Shown: piece after piece, positions 1 to 9,787 of the stretch | Position numbering within the stretch: position 1 is the first letter of the stretch | Layout of the letters: the number at the start of each line of letters is the position of its first letter | Origin: Halieaceae bacterium | Lineage (GTDB): Bacteria > Pseudomonadota > Gammaproteobacteria > Pseudomonadales > Halieaceae | Assembly (NCBI GenBank): GCA_018657645.1 | Contig: JABHWT010000223.1 | Location: 1-41,155, forward strand | Length of the DNA stretch: 41,155 nucleotides | Direction of reading: 5' to 3' | Notes under the pieces: model-generated | What the model saw: the letters and a program-made list of their open reading frames with translations, nothing else | Database searches by the model: none | Told to the model about the DNA's origin: nothing | Program-made: the position numbers and the translations under genes

Positions 1-663
1 ATGATCCATTGCCCCGTGTTCTTCCAACTTGCGTACAACAGCCGCGACGGAGGATGCCTTTTGCCCAACCGCAACGTAAATACACTTAACCCCGGTACCC
101 TTTTGATTGATAATCGCGTCGATAGCGATAGCCGTCTTCCCAATCTGGCGGTCGCCAATGATCAGCTCCCGTTGACCACGGCCAATGGGAACCATGGCGT
201 CGATAGCTTTAAGGCCAATTTGTACCGGTTGTTCCACAGATTGCCTAGCGATGACACCAGGCGCCACTTTCTCCAGGGCATCAGTCATAGCCGCGTTTAC
301 GGGCCCCTTACCGTCGATCGGGTTGCCCAGTGAATCTACTACTCTACCCTGTAGCTCTGGACCTATTGGCACTTCAAGAATACGGCCAGTGCAGCGGCAT
401 GATTGGCCCTCGGCCAGACTCTTGTAGTCACCTAAAATGACCGCTCCAACGGAGTCGCGCTCCAGATTCAGAGCCATCCCGTAGATGCCACCGTCAAACT
501 CTATCATCTCCCCGAACATTACATCGGTGAGGCCGTGGATACGAATAATACCGTCGGTAACCGATACGATGGTACCTTCGTTGCGAGCCTCGCTGGATAC
601 ATCGAGTTGGTCGATGCGTTGTTTGATGATCTCGCTAATTTCTGATGGATTCAGTTGCTGCAT
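1..663 (-). CDS. atpA: ATP synthase F1 subunit alpha, N-terminal part (cut by window edge)
   Basis: Alpha subunit of the F1 head of the membrane ATP synthase; it forms the alpha3-beta3 ring and carries the non-catalytic nucleotide sites. The frame is open from the ATG at 663 to the window edge, giving residues 1-221 of a protein normally about 513 long. The P-loop GDRQIGKTA lies at residues 170-178; the family usually has Thr where this has Ile. The last visible residues, EEHGAMDH, also match the family. It lies 19 bases after atpH in the atpI-B-E-F-H-A operon. The 3' part lies outside the window, so nothing can be said about its integrity. Confidence 0.97.
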   Translation of the reverse strand, partial: MQQLNPSEISEIIKQRIDQLDVSSEARNEGTIVSVTDGIIRIHGLTDVMFGEMIEFDGGIYGMALNLERDSVGAVILGDYKSLAEGQSCRCTGRILEVPIGPELQGRVVDSLGNPIDGKGPVNAAMTDALEKVAPGVIARQSVEQPVQIGLKAIDAMVPIGRGQRELIIGDRQIGKTAIAIDAIINQKGTGVKCIYVAVGQKASSVAAVVRKLEEHGAMDH

Positions 664-682
664 GCTTTGTTCCTCAATCCTA

Positions 683-1216
683 CTAATTCATTGCTTCGGC
701 CAGCTTGTTCAGCCTGCCGCGTACGGAACCATCGATCACTAGATCTCCGGCCCTAATTAAAACGCCACCTAAAAGCTCCCTGTCCGTAGACGCCGTCACC
801 TTTACCTCACGTTCAAGTTTTTCTCCTAAAACGTTTGCCAGCTTATCTCTGGTTTCTTCTGCCAGATCAAAGGCAGACACCACTTCCACATCGACAGACC
901 TTTCCTGATTGGCCTTGTGCTGTGCAAAAAGGGAATAAATTTCCGGCAGCAAGGTCAACCGTCTGTTCGAGGCCAGATTCGACACAAAATTGCGAACTTC
1001 GGTACCCATTACCTCTCCGCAAACATCGTCGAGCGTCTGTACCTGTTGCTCAGCAGTCAGGGCAGGGTTGCTCAAAACCGCTTCCATGGCACTGTCCATA
1101 GTCACTGCCGCTACCGTGGCTAACTGCTCCAGCCATGAGGCCAAAGCATTATTTTCGCGCGCGTACTCAAACGCTGCTTTAGCGTAGGGTCGTGCCAGTG
1201 TGCTTAGTTCAGCCAT
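683..1216 (-). CDS. atpH: ATP synthase F1 subunit delta
   Basis: Delta subunit, the peripheral-stalk protein that joins the top of the F1 alpha-beta ring to the b subunits. The frame is open further upstream (to 1267), but the family start [14 protein letters not shown] corresponds to the ATG at 1216, giving 177 aa, the usual length. The longer reading would also overlap atpF. The conserved C-terminal block around [17 protein letters not shown] is present. The gene starts 13 bases after atpF and ends 19 bases before atpA, as expected in a tightly packed atp operon. Confidence 0.95.
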   Translation of the reverse strand: MAELSTLARPYAKAAFEYARENNALASWLEQLATVAAVTMDSAMEAVLSNPALTAEQQVQTLDDVCGEVMGTEVRNFVSNLASNRRLTLLPEIYSLFAQHKANQERSVDVEVVSAFDLAEETRDKLANVLGEKLEREVKVTASTDRELLGGVLIRAGDLVIDGSVRGRLNKLAEAMN

Positions 1217-1229
1217 TACAACCTCGCTG

Positions 1230-1700
1230 TCACAGTTCTGCAGCCAGCTTGTCAACCAAATCAGCATGTGTCTGCCGGTCTATAGCTGCACCTAAAACCC
1301 GCTCTGCGCCGGCTATAGCCAGGGTCGCAACCTGACCACGCAATTGCTCGCGAGCTCTATTCACTTCCTGCTCTATCTCCGCCTGGGCAGACGCCTTCAC
1401 TCGGTCGCCTTCAACCACCGCTGCCTCTTTAGCTTCGTCGATAATCTGGCTGGCTCGCTTGTTTGCAGCATCGACTATACCTGACGCTTCCAATTTGGCT
1501 TCTTTAAGGCGCTCAACAGCCTTGTCCTGAGCCAACTCCAGGTCTCGGCTAGCCCTATCCGCAGCTGCCAAACCCTCGGCAATTTTCTCCGTCCGTTCTT
1601 GCATGGCAGCCGTAATAAACGGCCATACATACTTCATACAGAACATGACAAAAAAGACAAATGTCAGCATCTGTCCGAATAGCGTAAGGTTTATATTCAC
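1230..1700 (-). CDS. atpF: ATP synthase Fo subunit b
   Basis: Subunit b, the dimeric stator stalk. It has one N-terminal membrane helix (about residues 5-26, [19 protein letters not shown]) followed by a long charged, Ala/Glu/Lys/Arg-rich helix that forms the right-handed coiled coil. The length of 156 aa is typical of gammaproteobacteria. The ATG start directly gives the family N-terminus [10 protein letters not shown]. It lies 65 bases after atpE and 13 bases before atpH. Confidence 0.96.
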   Translation of the reverse strand: MNINLTLFGQMLTFVFFVMFCMKYVWPFITAAMQERTEKIAEGLAAADRASRDLELAQDKAVERLKEAKLEASGIVDAANKRASQIIDEAKEAAVVEGDRVKASAQAEIEQEVNRAREQLRGQVATLAIAGAERVLGAAIDRQTHADLVDKLAAEL

Positions 1701-1765
1701 GCCTTGCTCCTCACAGAATATTATGGGCCGCCATTAACGACCCCTTGCGTAGCAGTTGCGCCGAT

Positions 1766-2005
<240 letters not shown>

Positions 2006-2034
2006 CTAGCTTTACGATCTATAGTTGAAGTGGA

Positions 2035-2913
<879 letters not shown>

Positions 2914-2952
2914 CTATATAAAGCTCTTTGATCTATCCATTTGCAGCAGCTG

Positions 2953-3327
2953 TTACTTCAATAACAACCAGCTTCCAATAATTTGTATCGTCAACATTGC
3001 CAGAAAACCGGCAAATACAGCCAGACCTTCAATAGGTCGCAACGTGGCAAACACAATGGCAAAACCCATGATACTGAGAACAAATTTGCCAATGAGGCCT
3101 ACATAACCTGATCGAGCTATTACCCTGCCTGAACTCCCTCCTCGCCACTTAAAGATCCTGTTAGCGAAATATGCTTGAGGTAAAATAGCTATTAAGCCAC
3201 CGCTCAATACCGACACCGCGTACACGCTGTCGATGACCAATAAAAACAGGCTCAGCGCAGCAAGGACAGCAAGTTGTGTCAAAGTGATGCGATGGGCGGG
3301 GGGTCGCGGGATCTCAGCGCCTATCAC
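2953..3327 (-). CDS. atpI: ATP synthase assembly protein I
   Basis: Small membrane protein usually encoded first in atp operons and thought to help assemble the c-ring. It has 124 aa and four hydrophobic segments (LAVLAALSLFLLVIDSVYAV; VLSGGLIAILPQAYFANRIF; a third from FVLSIMGFAIVFATL; a fourth near the C-terminus). I chose the GTG start at 3327 because a GAGG ribosome-binding site lies 5 bases upstream. A sigma70-like promoter lies just upstream (3394-3422). Identification rests on position, size and topology plus the PQAYFANRIF motif. Confidence 0.88.
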   Translation of the reverse strand: MIGAEIPRPPAHRITLTQLAVLAALSLFLLVIDSVYAVSVLSGGLIAILPQAYFANRIFKWRGGSSGRVIARSGYVGLIGKFVLSIMGFAIVFATLRPIEGLAVFAGFLAMLTIQIIGSWLLLK

Positions 3328-3393
3328 AGATGCCTCGCGTTACTCCCTTTACCATGTGCCACACGGAGTTCTTCCCTCGTTTCAGGCGGGCGC

Positions 3394-3422
3394 ATTATAG
3401 GGGGATTGATAGCCATGTTCAA
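3394..3422 (-). promoter_or_regulatory. Sigma70-type promoter for the atp operon
   Basis: Read on the minus strand: -35 TTGAAC (3417-3422), a 17-base spacer and a perfect -10 TATAAT (3394-3399). It lies about 67 bases upstream of the atpI start codon and points into the operon. No other promoter this good is seen in the 251-base gap between parB and atpI. Confidence 0.75.
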
Positions 3423-3456
3423 CCGGCTAATGAAGGTATTTGCATTTTAATTATCA

Positions 3457-3483
3457 CCGAGTGGGCCGATACGCCCTGCTCGG
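3457..3483. repeat. Inverted repeat in the parB-atpI gap
   Basis: CCGAG-T-GGGC and GCCC-TG-CTCGG form two paired arms around a 6-base loop. No T-run follows on either strand, so a classical intrinsic terminator is not supported. It lies between parB and the atp promoter and could be a protein-binding site or an RNA hairpin in the parB 3' transcript. Confidence 0.4.
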
Positions 3484-3542
3484 AACATCCAGATTAGATG
3501 CTGTTTACTTTACTGTACATTATCTTGTGGTTTTTGGCATTT

Positions 3543-3564
3543 TTACTACAATATATAGTAGTAA
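3543..3564. repeat. Perfect 7-bp inverted repeat just after parB
   Basis: TTACTAC and GTAGTAA flank an AT-only 8-base loop, 15 bases downstream of the parB stop codon. It may shape the 3' end of the parAB transcript. There is no proper U-tract after it on the minus strand, so termination is only a guess. Confidence 0.4.
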
Positions 3565-3578
3565 CCTAAATATGGTAA

Positions 3579-4469
3579 TTATTTGATATGGCTCAAAATA
3601 CCGTCTAATTCGTCTAAACTATTGTAGTTGACGAGCAATTTTCCACGACCTTTTGCCGTGTGTTGAATCTGAATCTTGGCACCAATCTTTTGGGATAACT
3701 CTTCCTCTAACCGTCTGATATTGGGATCGGTCTGCTTTACTTTGGGTGTCTGCCCCTTGCCGGCCAAAATGGAACGTACCATGGCCTCGGTCTGGCGCAC
3801 AGATAGCCCCTTACCCACCACGTCTTTTGCGGCCTGTAGCTGCTTAATGTCTGGCAGAGCTAGAAGAGCACGGGCGTGGCCCATCTCAAGGTCTCCGTGT
3901 TCAAGTAACATACGTACATCATGTTGCAAAGACATTAAGCGTAGTATATTTGCCACCGTAGATCTGGATTTTCCTACAGCTACAGCCACTTCCTGCTGGG
4001 TTAGTTCAAACTCCTGTTGCAGGCGCTGTAGGGCTATCGCCTCTTCAATAGGATTAAGATCTTCCCGCTGAATATTCTCTATCAGGGACATGGCGATCGC
4101 CGCCTTGTCAGACACTTCCTTGATCACAACTGGAATAACATCCAATCCCGCTAATTGAGAGGCTCGCCAGCGTCTTTCCCCTGCGATTATTTCATACTTT
4201 TTGTCAGAAATTGGACGCACAACGATAGGTTGCATAACACCTTGCGCCTTAATGCTATCGGAAAGCTCCTGTAAAGACTCTGGATCCATATCCATGCGAG
4301 GTTGGTATTTGCCGCGTTGAATAAGGTCCACCGGCAGTTCTTTGTACCCCGAGTGCGTCTCATGGTCTGTAGACGGTGGAATTGGGGTACTCTCTACAGT
4401 CTCCAGTGTTTTTGAAGCACCGAGCAAAGCATCCAGACCACGGCCTAGACCGCGCTTCTTCACTGCCAT
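3579..4469 (-). CDS. parB: Chromosome partitioning protein ParB
   Basis: ParB is the CTPase clamp that loads at parS sites, spreads over the origin region and acts with ParA to segregate new origins. The 296-aa protein starts MAVKKRGLGRGLDALLG, the usual N-terminus that contacts ParA. It has the CTP-binding box GERRWRA, then the helix-turn-helix LTQQEVAVAVGKSRSTVANI that reads parS, and a C-terminal dimerisation segment. It overlaps parA by 10 bases, so the two are translationally linked. Two likely parS targets lie inside recF at 16053 and 16686. Confidence 0.96.
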   Translation of the reverse strand: MAVKKRGLGRGLDALLGASKTLETVESTPIPPSTDHETHSGYKELPVDLIQRGKYQPRMDMDPESLQELSDSIKAQGVMQPIVVRPISDKKYEIIAGERRWRASQLAGLDVIPVVIKEVSDKAAIAMSLIENIQREDLNPIEEAIALQRLQQEFELTQQEVAVAVGKSRSTVANILRLMSLQHDVRMLLEHGDLEMGHARALLALPDIKQLQAAKDVVGKGLSVRQTEAMVRSILAGKGQTPKVKQTDPNIRRLEEELSQKIGAKIQIQHTAKGRGKLLVNYNSLDELDGILSHIK

Positions 4470-5275
4470 GAGCTCACCACTTCTTTTTTCTCCTGCTGTT
4501 GCAGCCTCTGTTGTTCCTGCCGCCTTATAATCTCTCCCGCAAATGCCATGTAAGCAGTAGCACCACGAGAATGGTAATCATAATACATGGCAGGCACGCC
4601 AAAACTAGGAGCCTCGGCCAGACGTACATTACGCGGTACCACGGTTCTGTAGACTTTATCGCCAAAATGAGCGTGTAACTGAGCTGAAACCTCGTTAGTA
4701 AGGCTGTTACGCGGATCGTACATAGTACGTAAAATACCTTCTATTTTTAGCGACGGATTAACGGTTTCAGCCACCCGGTTAATGGTACTAATCAAGGCGG
4801 ATAGGCCCTCTAGAGCAAAATACTCGCATTGCATGGCGATAATTACACCGTCGGCAGCTACCAGCCCATTCAAGGTCAGCATATTTAGGGACGGGGGGCA
4901 GTCAATTAAAATGTAATCGTATTTGTCTTCTACTTCACGCAATGCCAGGCTCAGGCGTCGTTCCTTTCTATCGACATTTAAAAGCTCCACTTCGGCAGCT
5001 GTAAGATCGGCATTAGCTGGCAATACATCAAAGCCACTCTCTCCCGTTGGCAGCGCGACCTGGGTTACCGACCTATTACTTACCAGTACATCATAAACGC
5101 TTCTCGATAAATCATGTTTATCAATACCGCAACCCATAGTGGCATTTCCCTGCGGGTCCATATCCACCATTAATATTCGTTTTTTCATTGCAGCTAACGA
5201 TGCCGCGAGGTTGACACACGTTGTTGTCTTGCCAACACCCCCCTTCTGGTTTGCTATTGCGAATATTTTAGCCAC
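4460..5275 (-). CDS. parA: Chromosome partitioning ATPase ParA
   Basis: ParA/Soj Walker-type ATPase; it binds DNA non-specifically when ATP-bound and is stimulated by ParB. The deviant Walker A KGGVGKTT, VDMDPQGNAT and LIDCPPSLNMLTLN are all visible. The frame is open from an ATG at 5302, but the GTG at 5275 gives the standard start MAKIFAIANQKGG and has AAGGG 8 bases upstream, so I use it (271 aa). It lies 57 bases after rsmG and overlaps parB by 10 bases in an mnmG-rsmG-parA-parB order typical of gammaproteobacteria. Confidence 0.95.
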   Translation of the reverse strand: MAKIFAIANQKGGVGKTTTCVNLAASLAAMKKRILMVDMDPQGNATMGCGIDKHDLSRSVYDVLVSNRSVTQVALPTGESGFDVLPANADLTAAEVELLNVDRKERRLSLALREVEDKYDYILIDCPPSLNMLTLNGLVAADGVIIAMQCEYFALEGLSALISTINRVAETVNPSLKIEGILRTMYDPRNSLTNEVSAQLHAHFGDKVYRTVVPRNVRLAEAPSFGVPAMYYDYHSRGATAYMAFAGEIIRRQEQQRLQQQEKKEVVSSWQ

Positions 5276-5332
5276 TATAGTTACCCTTGATACAGTATCC
5301 ACAAAAGGTCTGCTCTGCCAAGAGCAAAACCG

Positions 5333-5962
5333 CTAACGGAGTGTCAATTCCACTAAATGCCTTTGCGCATTAAGATTCGGAACTGACAGTGTTCGAACCG
5401 CTTTTACTTTACATAATGATCTCACTGCCTCTATCTCGGCCCGGGGGTTAGCTCCCTTCATGGCAAGAAACCGCCCCTGGCTCCCCAATAAATGCCGACT
5501 GACATTTACCATATCAAATAATGAGGCAAAGGCCCGTGACAATACCACATCAAACGGCATCGTGGGCTGATGTAATTCCACGCGAGTATTGTGAACGGTT
5601 ATATTAGCCAAGCTGAGAGCTGTTTTCACCTGAAATAAAAACCGTGTTTTCTTACCATTGCTATCCAAAAGATGAATCTCTCGCTCTGGAAACATTATAG
5701 CCAGGGGAATACCTGGTAATCCTGCGCCGCTGCCCACATCTATCAGACGATCGCCAACACACCATGTTGCAATAGCCAGACTATCCAGCAAATGGCGATG
5801 CACCATCTGCGTAGGGTCGCCTATGGCAGTAAGGTTGTATGCGGTATTCCATTTTTTGAGCAATTGTAGGTACTCTAACAGCAAACGTTGCTTGTCAGTG
5901 CTGAGAACGAGACCAAGAGCCTCAATTCCGTTTTGCAAAGCGATATGAAGTGGATTTGTCAA
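5333..5962 (-). CDS. rsmG: 16S rRNA (guanine527-N7)-methyltransferase
   Basis: RsmG methylates G527 of 16S rRNA with S-adenosylmethionine. The 209-aa protein carries the SAM-binding loop GSGAGLPGIPLAI and the following acidic strand IHLLDSNGKKTRFL, plus the N-terminal KWNTAYNLTAI block common to the family. The start I infer is TTG at 5962, separated by one base from the mnmG stop, because no earlier ATG or GTG is in frame after that stop and the next ATG would remove conserved sequence. It is therefore likely translated by coupling to mnmG. Confidence 0.94.
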   Translation of the reverse strand: MTNPLHIALQNGIEALGLVLSTDKQRLLLEYLQLLKKWNTAYNLTAIGDPTQMVHRHLLDSLAIATWCVGDRLIDVGSGAGLPGIPLAIMFPEREIHLLDSNGKKTRFLFQVKTALSLANITVHNTRVELHQPTMPFDVVLSRAFASLFDMVNVSRHLLGSQGRFLAMKGANPRAEIEAVRSLCKVKAVRTLSVPNLNAQRHLVELTLR

Positions 5963-5963
5963 T

Positions 5964-7865
5964 TCAGACGTGCTTATGCCGCGTTGAGGTGCGATTCAGG
6001 GCACCATATCTCTTCAGATAGATAAGTATCAGTGATACAGCCGCTGGTGTCACACCGGGTATACGGCTCGCCCTGGCCAACGTATGAGGCCGGGCTTCGC
6101 TAAGTTTTTGCTGCACTTCATTAGAAAGACCCTCTATTGACATATAATCAATATCAATCGGTAATTCCGTATTTTCAAACCGACGTAGCCGCTTTATATC
6201 TTCCCTTTGCCTACTGATATAACCCTCATACTTGGCCTGTATAGCAACTTGCTCCGCTACCTGCGGGTCCGACGAGGCTTCTCCTTTGAGATTAGCCACG
6301 TCCGAATAGTCCATCTCCGGTCGTTTTAACAACTGTGACAGGGAGTATTCGCGAGAAATTGCTCTACCGAGTTTTTCAGACAGTAATTCAGCCTCCGGTG
6401 TGCCGGGAAGAATCCATGTCGAGCTTAATCGCTGATTCTCCTTTAAAATTGCTTCTCTTTTTTTCTCCAGGCGTTGCCACCGAACATCATCGACAAGCCC
6501 CAGCTTCCGACCTTGTTCAGTAAGCCTCAGGTCAGCATTATCTTCGCGTAATTGCAGGCGATACTCTGCCCGGGAGGTGAACATGCGGTAGGGTTCCAAA
6601 GTACCCATTGTGATCAAATCGTCTACCATAACGCCAAGATAGGCTTCATCGCGCCCAGGGCACCAGAATGGCTTTTCGAGGCCTGCAAGAGCTGCATTCG
6701 TTCCTGCTAATAATCCCTGTGCTGCCGCTTCTTCATAGCCTGTAGTACCATTAATCTGACCGGCAAAGTACAAGCCGGGTACCGCTTTGGTTTCCAGCGA
6801 GTAATGTAGATCCTTTGGGTTAAAAAAGTCGTACTCTATTGCATACCCTGGACATGTAATATGTGCATTCTCAAGACCTCTAATTGATCGCACCAGAGAT
6901 ACCTGTACATCGAAAGGTAAGCTGGTAGAAATGCCGTTTGGATACAAAATCGAGCTGGTTAGCCCCTCCGGCTCAATGAATATCTGGTGGGATTGCTTGT
7001 CGGCAAAACGGTGTATCTTATCTTCAATACTAGGGCAGTATCGCGGTCCTACTCCCTCTATTACACCAGAATATAATGGTGACCTGTCCAAACCGGCTCT
7101 AACAATATCGTGGGTTTTTTCATTCGTGTGAGTAATCCAGCAACAGCGTTGTTCTGGATGGTTCGCTGTTCCCATAAATGACATGACCGGTGTTGGCGTA
7201 TTTCCCCATTGCTCCTGTAACTGACTGAAATCCACTGTATTGCCATCTATGCGCGGAGGAGTGCCGGTTTTTAATCGATCAACCCTGAAGGGCAGTTCAC
7301 GCAGGCGCCGGGCCAGGGCTGTAGAAGGCGATTCACCAGCCCGGCCACCCGATTGATTTTCTAGACCTATATGAATCTTACCCCCCAAAAAAGTGCCCGT
7401 TGTAAGAACAATACAGGGAGCAAAGAAAGTGAGACCCATTTGGGTAACAGCTCCAGTTACCCTCCCCCCTTCAATAAGCAAGTTATCAACGGACTGTTGG
7501 AAAATAAAAAGATTTGACTGTGACTCCAAAATCTCACGTATCGCATTCTTGTATAGAATACGATCTGTCTGAGCCCTGGTCGCTCGAACGGCAGGCCCCT
7601 TACGAGCATTTAGGATACGGAATTGGATGCCCGCTTTATCCGTAGCCAAACCCATTGCTCCACCTAGCGCGTCTATCTCCTTTACCAAATGGCTTTTACC
7701 TATCCCACCGATGGCTGGATTACAGGACATTTGACCTAACGTATCGACGTTATGAGTTAATAGAAGGGTCCTGCGGCCCATACGCGCAGCAGCCAAACAG
7801 GCCTCTGTACCCGCGTGACCGCCGCCTATTACAATGACATCAAAATGTTGTTGCTGGTGCTTCAT
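5964..7865 (-). CDS. mnmG: tRNA uridine-5-carboxymethylaminomethyl modification enzyme, FAD subunit
   Basis: MnmG (GidA) works with MnmE to make the cmnm5/mnm5 modification of wobble U34 in certain tRNAs. The 633-aa protein has the FAD-binding [10 protein letters not shown] near the N-terminus, the conserved [13 protein letters not shown] block, and the C-terminal helical domain with [18 protein letters not shown]. The ATG start is preceded by a good promoter at 7907-7935. It is the gene flanking the putative oriC on its AT-rich side, as gidA does in E. coli. Confidence 0.97.
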   Translation of the reverse strand: MKHQQQHFDVIVIGGGHAGTEACLAAARMGRRTLLLTHNVDTLGQMSCNPAIGGIGKSHLVKEIDALGGAMGLATDKAGIQFRILNARKGPAVRATRAQTDRILYKNAIREILESQSNLFIFQQSVDNLLIEGGRVTGAVTQMGLTFFAPCIVLTTGTFLGGKIHIGLENQSGGRAGESPSTALARRLRELPFRVDRLKTGTPPRIDGNTVDFSQLQEQWGNTPTPVMSFMGTANHPEQRCCWITHTNEKTHDIVRAGLDRSPLYSGVIEGVGPRYCPSIEDKIHRFADKQSHQIFIEPEGLTSSILYPNGISTSLPFDVQVSLVRSIRGLENAHITCPGYAIEYDFFNPKDLHYSLETKAVPGLYFAGQINGTTGYEEAAAQGLLAGTNAALAGLEKPFWCPGRDEAYLGVMVDDLITMGTLEPYRMFTSRAEYRLQLREDNADLRLTEQGRKLGLVDDVRWQRLEKKREAILKENQRLSSTWILPGTPEAELLSEKLGRAISREYSLSQLLKRPEMDYSDVANLKGEASSDPQVAEQVAIQAKYEGYISRQREDIKRLRRFENTELPIDIDYMSIEGLSNEVQQKLSEARPHTLARASRIPGVTPAAVSLILIYLKRYGALNRTSTRHKHV

Positions 7866-7906
7866 GATTGTTTAGTTCAACCGGACATTAGTTTGTCGGG
7901 GGCGCG

Positions 7907-7935
7907 ATTATACGTGTACGCCCAGTAGTGATCAA
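7907..7935 (-). promoter_or_regulatory. Sigma70-type promoter of mnmG
   Basis: Minus strand: -35 TTGATC (7930-7935), a 17-base spacer and -10 TATAAT (7907-7912), about 42 bases upstream of the mnmG start. It sits at the edge of the AT-rich block of the putative origin, so mnmG transcription would start next to the unwinding region. In E. coli, gidA transcription is likewise adjacent to oriC. Confidence 0.7.
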
Positions 7936-8013
7936 AATTTAGAACAATCTAATTACATATATTAAATATATATATAGCTAGTATATATAGAGTTATTATT
8001 GTTATTGTTATTA
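7936..8013. other. AT-rich block, candidate DNA unwinding element
   Basis: About 78 bases with very few G or C, including alternating TATATA tracts (7960-7990) and a repeated GTTATT pattern (7992-8012). It lies beside the DnaA-box cluster and on the mnmG side, which is the expected arrangement for an unwinding element. Confidence 0.6.
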
Positions 8014-8270
8014 GGGAGGCTATCTACTGTGCAAAAGTGCTTTTTCCCCTTTTAAAACAGCTAGTTAGTGCATTTATAAGGCTCTTGATATACCCTGAAA
8101 ATAGCGTCTATAACAGGTGATTAACAGGTGCATAAATGGGGAAATGGAGTGGATAAGATAAGCTCGTGTTTGAGCATGGCTGCAATGTGCCGTTATTTGG
8201 ATAAAATATTCAGGTTGTATACAGTCCTTCTCCACAAACCCACAAAGACTATAGTTTGCACTTCAAATTC

Positions 8271-8279
8271 TGTGGATAA
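8271..8279 (-). promoter_or_regulatory. Exact DnaA box
   Basis: The plus strand reads TGTGGATAA, the complement of the high-affinity box TTATCCACA. It is the only exact box in the mnmG-mnmE gap and lies within a cluster of one-mismatch boxes. Confidence 0.75.
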
Positions 8280-8368
8280 AGTCGGGTTAAAGGCAGTTTG
8301 GGTGTATTGGGATAATCGCTAACTGTGAATTAGCTGTGGTATAAATGTAAACAATAGGCGAATAACTC

Positions 8369-9751
8369 TTATTTTCCGATGCAGAAGCTTGAAAATATTT
8401 CGGAGAGCAGGTCGTCATTCGTCGTGGGGCGGGTTATTTCCCCAAGCCTTTTCTGGCATTGAAACAAGTCATCAGCAAGCAGTTCTGGTGATCCGGCGTG
8501 GACTAATTGATTGTGACCCGCCTGAAGATACTCACTCGCAGCCTGTAATGAATCGAGGTGTCTGCGCCGGGCACTGAAAATGCCCTCACTTCGACCTTCA
8601 AAACCTACAAGTTCTTTCAGGTGTTGCTTTAACAGGTCCATCCCGATACCTGTTTTCGCAGAGAGGTGGATAATGGGTGGCTTGTTCTGGGTGTCGATAG
8701 ATGCCCCGTGGCAGCCAAGATCACATTTATTTAGAATGATAGTTACCGGAATATCCTCTTTTAATATAGGGTATTGTTCAGGCAGTGGTTGATCGCGGAT
8801 ATCCTCTTCATTTCTCACTGCACTGCTATCTATAATCAAGAGAATACGATCAGCGGTCTCCATTTCCTGACTGGCCCGACGCATTCCCTCCAATTCAATT
8901 TCGTCGGCGGTAGAATGGAAACCGGCGGTATCGACAACCTGTAGTGGCATGCCCTCTATCTGAATGTGCTCTCGTAAAATATCGCGTGTAGTGCCGGCCG
9001 TAGCGGTGACTATAGCGGTGTCGTGTCCAGATAAGGCATTGAGTAAGCTGGACTTTCCTGCGTTGGGGTTACCCGCGATAACTGCTTTCAAACCCTCCTG
9101 CATTATTCTGCCCTGGGAGGCTTCTAGATGGACCGAGTGAAGAAGATTTATTATTTCCTCCAGTTTTTCTTTAACCCTGCCCTCACTTATAAAGTCGATT
9201 TCTTCCTCTGGAAAATCAATCGCCGCCTCTACATACACTCTGAGTTTAGTAACTGCTGTAGTAAGTGTGTTAATTCTGTTGGAGAATGCTCCCTGTAGCG
9301 ACTGAGCAGCGTTAAATGCAGCTTGTTCTGTAGTGCTATTGATGAGATCTGCGATAGCTTCGGCTTGGGCCAGGTCTATCTTGTCGTTAAGGTAGGCTCG
9401 CTCTGAGAATTCACCAGGCTTGGATGGTCGAGCGCCGTGGCGGAAGCATTCTTTAAGTATTAGGTCTAATACAATCGGACCTCCGTGGGCCTGTAGTTCC
9501 ACTACGTCTTCACCAGTAAAAGATTGTGGTCCCGGGAAAAAAAGCCCTATGCCGGCATCCAGAATAGCGCCATTAGTGTCTTTGAATTGGCAAAAATGCG
9601 CATGACGAGGTGTAAATTTATTGTCTGTAATTGCCTCGGCAATACTGAGAGACAATGGCCCGGATAGTCGAATAATTCCAATGCCGCCGCGACCGGGTGG
9701 AGTAGCAACAGCTGAGATAGTGCTGCTATCTACAGCAAATTGAGTGGTCAT
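8369..9751 (-). CDS. mnmE: tRNA modification GTPase MnmE
   Basis: MnmE (TrmE) is the GTPase partner of MnmG in wobble-uridine modification. The 460-aa protein starts with the N-terminal folate-binding domain (ATPPGRGGIGIIRLSG), then has the G domain with GNPNAGKSSLLNAL (G1), DTAGFHSTADEIE (G3), NKCDL (G4) and SAKTG (G5), and ends with the hallmark FCIGK. It lies 36 bases after yidC. mnmE, yidC, yidD, rnpA and rpmH are all transcribed toward the putative origin gap, so head-on to a fork leaving it rightward. Confidence 0.97.
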   Translation of the reverse strand: MTTQFAVDSSTISAVATPPGRGGIGIIRLSGPLSLSIAEAITDNKFTPRHAHFCQFKDTNGAILDAGIGLFFPGPQSFTGEDVVELQAHGGPIVLDLILKECFRHGARPSKPGEFSERAYLNDKIDLAQAEAIADLINSTTEQAAFNAAQSLQGAFSNRINTLTTAVTKLRVYVEAAIDFPEEEIDFISEGRVKEKLEEIINLLHSVHLEASQGRIMQEGLKAVIAGNPNAGKSSLLNALSGHDTAIVTATAGTTRDILREHIQIEGMPLQVVDTAGFHSTADEIELEGMRRASQEMETADRILLIIDSSAVRNEEDIRDQPLPEQYPILKEDIPVTIILNKCDLGCHGASIDTQNKPPIIHLSAKTGIGMDLLKQHLKELVGFEGRSEGIFSARRRHLDSLQAASEYLQAGHNQLVHAGSPELLADDLFQCQKRLGEITRPTTNDDLLSEIFSSFCIGK

Positions 9752-9787
9752 TTTGCAGCGAAATAGTAGACATAAACGCAGTTAGTT

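Larger units (their letters stand above)
7936..8332. other. Putative chromosomal replication origin (oriC)
   Basis: This 503-base gene-free gap between mnmG and mnmE holds a very AT-rich block (about 7936-8013, with TATATA runs and three GTTATT-like units) and then seven 9-mers within one mismatch of the DnaA box TTATNCACA. The boxes are at 8028-8036, 8127-8135, 8148-8156, 8196-8204, 8228-8236, 8271-8279 (exact TTATCCACA on the minus strand) and 8324-8332. Rough chance expectation for both strands is about 0.2. The order mnmG, AT-rich block, boxes mirrors E. coli gidA-oriC. A 9-base direct repeat TAACAGGTG occurs at 8111 and 8122. Hand-counted GC skew changes sign across this gap. Confidence 0.72.

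Noticed and set aside
3457-3483. Intrinsic terminator after parB
   Set aside because: Paired arms are good but there is no T-run on either strand.
8128-8322. 64-aa open frame on the plus strand inside the mnmG-mnmE gap
   Set aside because: No ribosome-binding site or recognisable protein, and it spans the DnaA-box cluster, which explains the region better.
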